Positions 26,654-36,798 of a DNA stretch of 39,258 bases are shown here, piece after piece. The stretch comes from Chromatiaceae bacterium (GTDB lineage Bacteria > Pseudomonadota > Gammaproteobacteria > Chromatiales > Chromatiaceae): assembly GCA_003562815.1 (NCBI GenBank), contig PWTO01000173.1, forward strand, positions 1 to 39,258, read 5' to 3'. The notes under the pieces were generated by a model. The model was not told the origin of the DNA. It was given only the letters and a program-made list of their open reading frames with translations, and ran no database searches. Every line of letters begins with the position of its first letter. The stretch's first letter is position 1. A program made the translations under genes and the position numbers.

Positions 26654-27795
26654 TGATCATCGACTACGAAGTCCTTAAATTCATCTGGTGGGTGCTGGTC
26701 GGCGTGCTGTTGATCGGCTTTGCGGTCACCGATGGCATGGACATGGGCGTCGGTACCCTGCTGCCGTTCCTGGGTAAGAACGACGATGAGCGCCGCGTCA
26801 TCATCAACACCATCGGCCCGCACTGGGACGGCAACCAGGTCTGGCTGATCACCGCCGGCGGTGCCATCTTCGCCGCCTGGCCGCTGGTTTATGCCACCGC
26901 TTTCAGCGGCTTCTACTTTGCGATGCTCTTGGCGCTGTTCGCGCTCTTCTTCCGGCCGGTCGGTTTCGACTACCGCAGTAAGATCGAGGATAGGCGCTGG
27001 CGTAACGCCTGGGACTGGGGGTTGTTCGTCGGTGGCGCGGTGCCGGCGCTGGTGTTTGGTATCGCTTTCGGAAACCTGCTGCAAGGCGTGCCCTTTTATC
27101 TCGATGAGCTGCTGCGGCCTTACTACACCGGCAACTTCTTCGGCCTGCTCAACCCCTTCGCGCTGCTCACCGGACTCGTTAGCCTCGGCATGCTGACCAT
27201 GCACGGGGCGATCTGGCTGCAACTGCGCACCAGCGAGCCGATCGCCACCCGCGCCAAGCGCTGGGCGCTCTTCATTGGGCTTGCGACCATCACCAGCTTT
27301 GCGCTCGCTGGCCTGGACATGTTCTTCTTCGTCGATGGTTTCAAAGTGGTGAGCATGCCGGCATTGGATGCGATCTCCAATCCGCTGGTCAAGGAGGTCG
27401 TGGTCGATACCCACGCTTGGCTAGACAACTATTATCAGTACCCTTGGACCTTGGAGTTCCCAGCCCTTGGCTTTGTCGGGCTTGGCGGTGCGATCCTGTT
27501 TTCGATGCTTAATCGCGCTGGGCTTGGACTGATCATGAGCGGCCTTGGCATCGCCGGCATCATCCTGACCGCCGGCGCGGCGATGTTCCCGTTCATCTTG
27601 CCCTCGAGCACCGATCCGAACAGCAGCCTGATCGCCTGGGACGCGACATCGAGCCATCTGACGCTGACGGTGATGTTCTGGGCGGCGGTGATCTTCATCC
27701 CCATCATCCTGAGCTATACCACCTGGACCTATGTCAAGATGTGGCGGCGCGTCACGGTCGAGGAAATCCGCGCGCAAGATCACTCGGCGTACTAG
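26653..27795 (+). CDS. cydB: Cytochrome bd ubiquinol oxidase subunit II
   Basis: [82 protein letters not shown]. Confidence 0.97.
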   Translation: MIIDYEVLKFIWWVLVGVLLIGFAVTDGMDMGVGTLLPFLGKNDDERRVIINTIGPHWDGNQVWLITAGGAIFAAWPLVYATAFSGFYFAMLLALFALFFRPVGFDYRSKIEDRRWRNAWDWGLFVGGAVPALVFGIAFGNLLQGVPFYLDELLRPYYTGNFFGLLNPFALLTGLVSLGMLTMHGAIWLQLRTSEPIATRAKRWALFIGLATITSFALAGLDMFFFVDGFKVVSMPALDAISNPLVKEVVVDTHAWLDNYYQYPWTLEFPALGFVGLGGAILFSMLNRAGLGLIMSGLGIAGIILTAGAAMFPFILPSSTDPNSSLIAWDATSSHLTLTVMFWAAVIFIPIILSYTTWTYVKMWRRVTVEEIRAQDHSAY

Positions 27796-27867
27796 ATCGG
27801 CCGCCGACGCGATCTCCCTGCGCCGGCCCGTGGCTGGCGCGCAACCTCTTTTTTGGAGCAGCAAGGC

Positions 27868-27990
27868 ATGTGGTACTTCACCTGGATTCTCGGCGTCCTG
27901 CTCGCCGTCGCCTTCGGCATTATCAACGTGATGTGGTACGAGTCCTCGCAGTGCATGGGGGATGCGCAAGACGATCAACCCTCGGCCTGA
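27868..27990 (+). CDS. cydX: Cytochrome bd small subunit CydX
   Basis: 40-aa ORF not in the supplied ORF track: MWYFTWILGVLLAVAFGIINVMWYESSQCMGDAQDDQPSA; MWYFTWILG start is diagnostic; immediately downstream of cydB. Confidence 0.93.
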   Translation: MWYFTWILGVLLAVAFGIINVMWYESSQCMGDAQDDQPSA

Positions 27991-28027
27991 GATGGCTCTG
28001 AACCTCTCTGAACGCCCCCAAGCCCCC

Positions 28028-28789
28028 ATGCAGGATTACCACCCCCGCCCCGACCTCCTCGCCGACCGCATCATCCTGATCACCGGTGCCGCCGAGGGGA
28101 TCGGTCGTGCGCTCGCCCTCGCCTGCGCCCAGCACGGCGCGACCGTGATCCTGAGCGGTGCGCGCGCGCAAGCGCTGGAGTCGATCTACGACGCGATCGT
28201 CGCCGCCGGCGGGCTGGAGCCGGCGAGCTTGCCACTGGATCTGGAGACGGCCGACGAGTCCTTGATGCTCGGCATCGCCACCACCCTCGGCGACGAGTTC
28301 GGGCGCCTCGACGGGCTGGCGCATACCGCGCACTACATCCCCTTCCTCAGCCGCATCGACGATTACGACGCCGAGCAGTGGGAGAAGGTGCTGCGCATCA
28401 ACCTCACTGCGCCCTTCTTGCTGACCCAAGCCTGCCTGCCGCTCCTGCGCACGGCCGAGGCCGGCTCGGTGCTGTTCCAGTCCGATCGCGTCGGCCGGCG
28501 CGCACTGGCCTACTGGGGCGCCTTCGCCGCCGCGATGTCCGGCATCGAGGCGCTGATGCAAACCCTGGCCGAGGAGACCGACGGCAACAGCCGCATTCGG
28601 GTCAACAGCATCGATCCCGGCGCCGTGCGCACTGCGCAGCGGCGGCAACTCTACCCAGCCGAAGATCCGAATACGCTGGCGCCCCCGGAGCAGATCATTA
28701 ACGCTTATCTCTACCTGCTCGGTCCCGATTCGCGCGGCCTAAGCGGACAGGCCCTGAGCGCGCAAACGCCGGGCGTCTTGCGAAAATAG
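28028..28789 (+). CDS. SDR family oxidoreductase (YciK-like)
   Basis: DYHPRPDLLADRIILITGAAEGIGRALALACAQHGATVILSG...; active-site region 'ALAYWGAFAAAMSGIEAL' resembles YciK. Start at ATG 28028 rather than 27962. Confidence 0.82.
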   Translation: MQDYHPRPDLLADRIILITGAAEGIGRALALACAQHGATVILSGARAQALESIYDAIVAAGGLEPASLPLDLETADESLMLGIATTLGDEFGRLDGLAHTAHYIPFLSRIDDYDAEQWEKVLRINLTAPFLLTQACLPLLRTAEAGSVLFQSDRVGRRALAYWGAFAAAMSGIEALMQTLAEETDGNSRIRVNSIDPGAVRTAQRRQLYPAEDPNTLAPPEQIINAYLYLLGPDSRGLSGQALSAQTPGVLRK

Positions 28790-29725
28790 ATGATGACGAC
28801 CGAGAGTGCACGCGTCGCCGACGCGGTCCGCCGTCGCGTGCTTGAGCATACCCTGCGCAACAACGGCGGCTATCTAAGCCAGGCCTGCTCGTCGGCCGAT
28901 ATCCTCGCGACCCTCTACCTGCGGGTCATGCGGTTCGGCCCCAGCATCGCCCCCTTGATCCCGCGCGCTTTTGCCGGCGTGCCCAGCCGCGAGAACCCCG
29001 ATGCCTTCACCGGCGCCGGTTACAACGGCGCCCGCGCGCCGGAGCTGGATCGCTTCATCTTCTCCCCCGTGCATTACGCGCTCGTCCTCTATGCGCTGCT
29101 GATCGAGCTTGGCCGACTTGGCCCGGACGCGTTGCAGCGCTTCAACACCGACGGCAGCACGGTCGAGTTGATCGGCGCCGAGCATTCGCCCGGCCACGAG
29201 GTCACTGCCGGCTCGCTTGGTCAGGCCCTGAGCCAGGCTGGTGGTATCGCCCTGGCGCGCCGGCTGCGGGGCGAGTCCGGGCGGGTCTGGGTCTTCATGT
29301 CCGATGGCGAGTTTCAAGAGGGCCAGACCTGGGAGGCGTTCGCCGCGCTGGCCCATCATCGCATCGGCAACCTCGGTGTCTACATCGATGCCAATGCCCA
29401 GCAATGCGATGGACCGATGGCCGATGTGATGACCATCGAGCCGCTCGCCGATCGGCTGCGTGCGTTTGGCGCCGAGGTGCATGAGGTCGATGGCCACGAC
29501 GGTGACGCCTTGGCGGCGCCCGCGCTCGCGCGCCTGTCCACCGCCGCTCCGACCGCCGCCGCCCCGACCAGGCCGCTGGTCGTCATCGCCCGCACCGATC
29601 CCTGCTGCGGCATCGAGCTGCTGCGCGAGCGCGCGCCTAAATTGCACTATCTTCGCTTCAAGACCCGCGCCGAGCAGGACGCCTACGAAGACTTGCTCGA
29701 ACACTGGCAGGGCCGCACCCCATGA
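28790..29725 (+). CDS. Transketolase N-terminal (TPP-binding) subunit
   Basis: RRVLEHTLRNNGGYLSQACSSADILATLYLRVM; TPP motif SDGEFQEGQTWEAF; separate C-terminal subunit follows. Confidence 0.88.
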   Translation: MMTTESARVADAVRRRVLEHTLRNNGGYLSQACSSADILATLYLRVMRFGPSIAPLIPRAFAGVPSRENPDAFTGAGYNGARAPELDRFIFSPVHYALVLYALLIELGRLGPDALQRFNTDGSTVELIGAEHSPGHEVTAGSLGQALSQAGGIALARRLRGESGRVWVFMSDGEFQEGQTWEAFAALAHHRIGNLGVYIDANAQQCDGPMADVMTIEPLADRLRAFGAEVHEVDGHDGDALAAPALARLSTAAPTAAAPTRPLVVIARTDPCCGIELLRERAPKLHYLRFKTRAEQDAYEDLLEHWQGRTP

Positions 29726-29741
29726 GCCAGGACCACAGACA

Positions 29742-30776
29742 ATGATCGAGCTGGTCACCCGCCCCCATCGCTCGAACCTGATTCGCTGGGCCGCAGAACG
29801 CCCCGAGGTGCTGGTGCTCGGCGCCGATCTCACCGCCTCCTGCGAGGCCGATGGCTTTCGCGACCAGTACCCGGAGCGCTTCTTCTCGTTCGGCATGGCC
29901 GAGCAGAACATGCTCGGCTTCGCCGCTGGGCTCGCGCGCGAAGGCTTTTTCCCGTACATCCACACCTTCTCGGTGTTCGTCACCCGGCGTCCATTCGATC
30001 AGTTGGCGATGAGCATCGCCTATCCGAACCTGCCGGTGCGCCTCATCGGCTTCCTGCCCGGCATCACCACGCCGGGCGGCGTCACCCATCAGGCTATCGA
30101 CGATATTGCCCTGATGCGCGCGGTGCCGAACATGACCGTGCTCGAAGCCGGCGATGCGACCGAGGTCGAATCCATGCTCGATGTGGCCCAGGCGATCGAC
30201 GGGCCGGTTTATGTACGCCAACTGCGTGGCGAGGTGCCCAGGCTGTTCCCCGCCGATCGGCCGCTGCGGCTTGGCCAGGCGCGGCTGCTCGGCGGCGGCA
30301 CCGATCTGGCGGTGATCAGCAGCGGCGTCTGCACTGAAGAGGCCCAAGGCGCCGTTGCCGCGCTGCGTCGTCGGGGGGTTGCCACCAGCCACCTGCATGT
30401 CTCCACCCTCAAGCCCTTCGCCGATCCGCAGCTCATCGAGCAGATCGCCAACGCCCGCTATGGCGCGATCACGATGGAGAACCACGGCATCATCGGCGGT
30501 CTCGGTAGCGCGCTTGCGGAACAGCTCGCCGAGCAAGGCATCGGCAAGCGGCTGATCCGGCTCGGGCTGCGCGACACCTATGCCCACGGCGCCAGCAAGC
30601 CCTACCTGATGCGTGAATACGGGCTCGACGCAGCGGCGCTGGTGCATGCCGCCGAGACCCTGATCGGCGACTCGCTCGGGATTGATGACGCTGTCCTGGC
30701 CGAAGCTGCGGCCAACGCACGCGCCGAGGCGCAGGGCGAGACCTTAGCCAAGGCCGACAAGACCGAGGATCTCTAA
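29742..30776 (+). CDS. Transketolase C-terminal (Pyr-binding) subunit
   Basis: MIELVTRPHRSNLIRWAAERPEVLVLGADLTASCEADGFRDQYPERFFSFGMAEQNMLGFAAGLAREGFFPYIHTFSVFVTRRPFDQL; ATG at 29742 in frame with ORF 29460..30776. Confidence 0.88.
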   Translation: MIELVTRPHRSNLIRWAAERPEVLVLGADLTASCEADGFRDQYPERFFSFGMAEQNMLGFAAGLAREGFFPYIHTFSVFVTRRPFDQLAMSIAYPNLPVRLIGFLPGITTPGGVTHQAIDDIALMRAVPNMTVLEAGDATEVESMLDVAQAIDGPVYVRQLRGEVPRLFPADRPLRLGQARLLGGGTDLAVISSGVCTEEAQGAVAALRRRGVATSHLHVSTLKPFADPQLIEQIANARYGAITMENHGIIGGLGSALAEQLAEQGIGKRLIRLGLRDTYAHGASKPYLMREYGLDAAALVHAAETLIGDSLGIDDAVLAEAAANARAEAQGETLAKADKTEDL

Positions 30777-30780
30777 TCAA

Positions 30781-31953
30781 TTGAACAGGCCCGAGCCCAG
30801 TCTGTCACTCAGCGGCGAGCGCTTCACCGCAGTCTACCGCCTCTGCGGCGCGGCGGCCGAGGTCGAGGCGCGCGCCCGCGCGATCTGTCTTGAGCAGACC
30901 GTCGAGTTCCCGCAGGCCCTGATCCCGAACGAGGCGATCCGCGACCAGATCGTCGGCCAGATCGCCGCCATCATCCCCCGCGCCCTTGATGATGGCAGCG
31001 ACGGCTTCGAGGTCGCGATCCGCTACCCGATCGAGAGCGCCGGGCGCGAGCTGACCCAGTTGCTCAATGTCCTGTTCGGCAATGTCGCACTCCAGCCCGG
31101 CGTGCGGCTGCAGCGCATCGACCTGCCGCCAAGCCTGCTGCAGCACTATCCTGGACCTCGCTTCGGCATCGCCGGGCTGCGGCAACGTCTCGGCGTGCGC
31201 GAGCGCCCGCTGCTCTGCACCGCGCTGAAGCCGATGGGGCTGAGTCCGACCGAGCTGGCGGAGCTGGCCTATCAGCTTGCCCTCGGCGGCATCGATCTGA
31301 TCAAGGACGATCACGGCCTGAGCGATCAGCCCTTCTGCCCGTTCGACGAGCGCGCCAGCCGCTGCGCCGAGGCCGTCGCCCGCGCCAATCGGGAAACCGG
31401 GCACGCCAGCCTGTACCTGCCGAATGTCACCGCGCCCGCCGACGAGGTCGCCGTGCGCGCCCAACGCGCGCGCGCACTCGGCGCCGGCGGGCTGCTGGTC
31501 TGTCCGGGCCTGACTGGGCTCGATGCAATGCGCGCCCTCGCCGACGACGAGGCACTGGCATTGCCGATCTTGAGTCATCCGGCGCTGCTCGGCGGCCTCA
31601 GCCTGGGGCCGCATCAGGGCCTAGCGCACGGACTGCTGTTCGGCACCCTGGCCCGGCTCGCCGGCGCCGATGCGACCATCTTCCCGAGTCACGGCGGGCG
31701 TTTCGCGTTCACCGCCACCGAGTGCCGCGAGATCGCGACCGCCGCCTGCGCGCCGCTGCCTGGGCTCGCGCCGATCTGGCCAGTCCCCGCCGGTGGGATG
31801 CATCTGCAGCAGATCCCCGAGCTGGTGCGCTTCTACGGGCGCGACAGCATGCTGCTGATCGGCGGTGACCTGCATGCCGGCCCGGATCTCAGGGCCCGCT
31901 GCCAGGCGTTTCGGTCGCTCGCCGCACAGGCTTGCGAGCAACACACCGAATGA
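30781..31953 (+). CDS. RuBisCO-like protein (form IV; RuBisCO large-chain family)
   Basis: TTG start. ICLEQTVEFP, GNVALQPGVRL, CTALKPMGLSPTELAELAYQLALGGIDLIKDDHGLSDQPFCPFDERA, FPSHGGRFAF, PAGGMHLQQIPEL, IGGDLHAGPD align with the RuBisCO barrel motifs but with active-site substitutions. Confidence 0.9.
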   Translation: MNRPEPSLSLSGERFTAVYRLCGAAAEVEARARAICLEQTVEFPQALIPNEAIRDQIVGQIAAIIPRALDDGSDGFEVAIRYPIESAGRELTQLLNVLFGNVALQPGVRLQRIDLPPSLLQHYPGPRFGIAGLRQRLGVRERPLLCTALKPMGLSPTELAELAYQLALGGIDLIKDDHGLSDQPFCPFDERASRCAEAVARANRETGHASLYLPNVTAPADEVAVRAQRARALGAGGLLVCPGLTGLDAMRALADDEALALPILSHPALLGGLSLGPHQGLAHGLLFGTLARLAGADATIFPSHGGRFAFTATECREIATAACAPLPGLAPIWPVPAGGMHLQQIPELVRFYGRDSMLLIGGDLHAGPDLRARCQAFRSLAAQACEQHTE

Positions 31954-31957
31954 TTGT

Positions 31958-31971
31958 TTGACAATTGTCAA
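31958..31971. promoter_or_regulatory. Perfect 14-bp palindrome, candidate Crp/Fnr-type operator
   Basis: TTGACAATTGTCAA (TTGA-N6-TCAA, perfectly symmetric), intergenic between the RLP gene and the sulfur-globule-like gene. Confidence 0.5.
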
Positions 31972-32200
31972 TGACACCTGCGCTATCATGCCTGCCAGAC
32001 CGCTCTAGCGGTTGATGCTTCACTATTTTCTTATAAACTAACGCGCGTCCTGCCCCGATTTGCACCGTGCACCGCTCTGGCCTGCCCCGCACCAAGGCCC
32101 TGGCGACTGCCTCCGATCAACCCACACAACAAGCATCGCGAGCAGGCAGGACGGTTTGCAGCAGCCCATCTTCATTCGGTTCACTGAGTAAGGTTTATCC

Positions 32201-32848
32201 ATGAAACGTCTCATTCTCTCGGCCTCCGCGCTCACCCTCGTCCTGTCATCCATGACCGCCGCAGCCTGGTGGGCCAATCCCTTCCACGGCCCCTACTCTG
32301 GTCCTTATGGCCCTCACGACTACGGCGCGCCCTATGCTTACGCCCCGCCGCCGTCCCCCCAGCAGCTCCACGCGGTGGCCGAGCGCCAGCGCGAAGCCGC
32401 CATCGAGATGATGGAGGCCCGACGCCAGGCGATGGAGAGCGAGCGCGGCGAGGGCGCCCTGCCGATGCCAGAGAGGCCCGAGTTCCCGGACATGCCGGCA
32501 ATGCCGACGTTCCCCGAGATTCCAAACTATGGTGCGCGGCCAGCGATGCCTGAGTTCACGCTGGATTCGGACCAACATCAGGCCGAAATCGACGCCTACC
32601 ACGCCGCGCTCAAGCAGCATGCGGCCGAGCGCCGTGCCGCGATGCAGGCCCTGAGCGAACAACGCCGCGCCGTCGCCGAGCAGCGTCGGCAAGAGTGGCT
32701 GTGCAGCCGTCAGGCGATGCGGCCCCTGCCTCAGGCTGCTCTGGCGCGAGGATGCGCGCCGGCTGGCAACAAGACCGAGACTGACGGCAACGCCGAGTCC
32801 AGCGATCAGACCGCCGACTCGGCACCAGCCACCAACCAGGCGAGCTGA
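32201..32848 (+). CDS. Secreted protein with sulfur-globule-protein-like N-terminus and coiled-coil body
   Basis: Signal peptide MKRLILSASALTLVLSSMTAAA followed by WWANPFHGPYSGPYGPHDYGAPYAYAPPP (W/G/P/Y-rich), then Ala/Gln/Glu/Arg-rich helix. Confidence 0.6.
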   Translation: MKRLILSASALTLVLSSMTAAAWWANPFHGPYSGPYGPHDYGAPYAYAPPPSPQQLHAVAERQREAAIEMMEARRQAMESERGEGALPMPERPEFPDMPAMPTFPEIPNYGARPAMPEFTLDSDQHQAEIDAYHAALKQHAAERRAAMQALSEQRRAVAEQRRQEWLCSRQAMRPLPQAALARGCAPAGNKTETDGNAESSDQTADSAPATNQAS

Positions 32849-32913
32849 CCAGGCCCTGCCCTGGGTCGGCCCGCCTCGCTCGGCACCGCTGAGCGCCGCC
32901 CCTCATCGATCGC

Positions 32914-32938
32914 AAGCCCCCGTTCGTCGGGGGCTTTG
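32914..32938 (+). terminator. Rho-independent terminator
   Basis: AAGCCCCCG(32914-32922) TTCGT CGGGGGCTT(32928-32936) T; perfect 9-bp stem with T-tail. Confidence 0.75.
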
Positions 32939-33046
32939 TGTGTGAAACCCAATAATCAGTATTTGCCAATTCACTACAGCTCCGGTACTTTTGACGGCTT
33001 TCGTCTGCTCCGCTGCATCGAAAGCGCCCTCGCCCTAGGAAACGCC

Positions 33047-35734
<2,688 letters not shown>

Positions 35735-36712
35735 ATGAGCAGTCAAGCACACAGACGCGTCGCTTCGCGCCAGCCCAAGGATTACGCACTGGTCTTGCTC
35801 AAGGGGCTAGCGATGGGGGCGGCGGATGTGGTTCCCGGCATTTCCGGAGGCACGATCGCGTTCATTACCGGTATTTACGAAGAATTGCTCGATAGCCTGA
35901 AGGCGATCAATCCGACCTCGGGGCGACAACTCTTTAGCCAAGGCCCGGTTGTTTTTTGGCGCGCAATCAATGGAAATTTTTTGCTTTCCTTGCTCCTCGG
36001 TATTGGCATCAGCATTTTTTCGCTCGCGCGATTGCTGACATTTTTACTTGAGCATCATGCGGTATTGCTTTGGGCGTTTTTCTTCGGGCTTATTTTGGCT
36101 TCGGCGATCTATGTTGCGCGGCGCATTTCGTGCTGGAGCATCGCCAACGCGGCGATTGGCATAGCCGGCGCCCTGTTCGCGTTCTGGATCACGCTTGTCA
36201 CCCCGGCTGAAATGACACATGCGCTTTGGTTTGTCTTTCTTTCTGGTGCCATTGCGATTTGTGCAATGATTTTACCGGGTCTCTCGGGCAGCTTTATTTT
36301 GCTACTGCTGGGCCAGTACAGCTTTATACTGGGTGCGATCGGCGATTTGAATGTTGTGATTATCATGGTGTTTGGCGCCGGTGCAGTGATTGGGCTGCTC
36401 GCGTTTTCTCACCTGCTCTCATGGCTTCTTAACCGATTCCGCGATTTGACCATCGCGCTACTGACCGGGTTTATGATCGGCGCGCTCAATAAAGTGTGGC
36501 CTTGGAAAGAGGTCATCGATACCTATATCGACCGCCATGACGACGTCAAACGGCTGGTTGAAGCGAATGTACTACCAGGGCAATTTACTGGCGATCCGCA
36601 GTTACTCTGGGCGATGCTGTTAGCGAGTCTCGGTTTTACACTGATTTTCGCGTTCGAAGGTATTTCAACATGGCGTAAGCGCAAAAAAGGCGCGCTCGCT
36701 TCTCCCATTTAA
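35735..36712 (+). CDS. DUF368 family membrane protein (family reported to include undecaprenyl-phosphate translocases, PopT)
   Basis: LLKGLAMGAADVVPGISGGTIAFITGIYEELLDSLKAI...ICAMILPGLSGSFILLLLGQY: DUF368 signature; ATG abuts aceE stop. Confidence 0.92.
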   Translation: MSSQAHRRVASRQPKDYALVLLKGLAMGAADVVPGISGGTIAFITGIYEELLDSLKAINPTSGRQLFSQGPVVFWRAINGNFLLSLLLGIGISIFSLARLLTFLLEHHAVLLWAFFFGLILASAIYVARRISCWSIANAAIGIAGALFAFWITLVTPAEMTHALWFVFLSGAIAICAMILPGLSGSFILLLLGQYSFILGAIGDLNVVIIMVFGAGAVIGLLAFSHLLSWLLNRFRDLTIALLTGFMIGALNKVWPWKEVIDTYIDRHDDVKRLVEANVLPGQFTGDPQLLWAMLLASLGFTLIFAFEGISTWRKRKKGALASPI

Positions 36713-36798
36713 GGGATGAACGCCGACTGCATAGTATGCGCAGGCGCATACCCGATGACCGTCATTCACCGCATCATTACTTAGGAGCAGACAACGGC

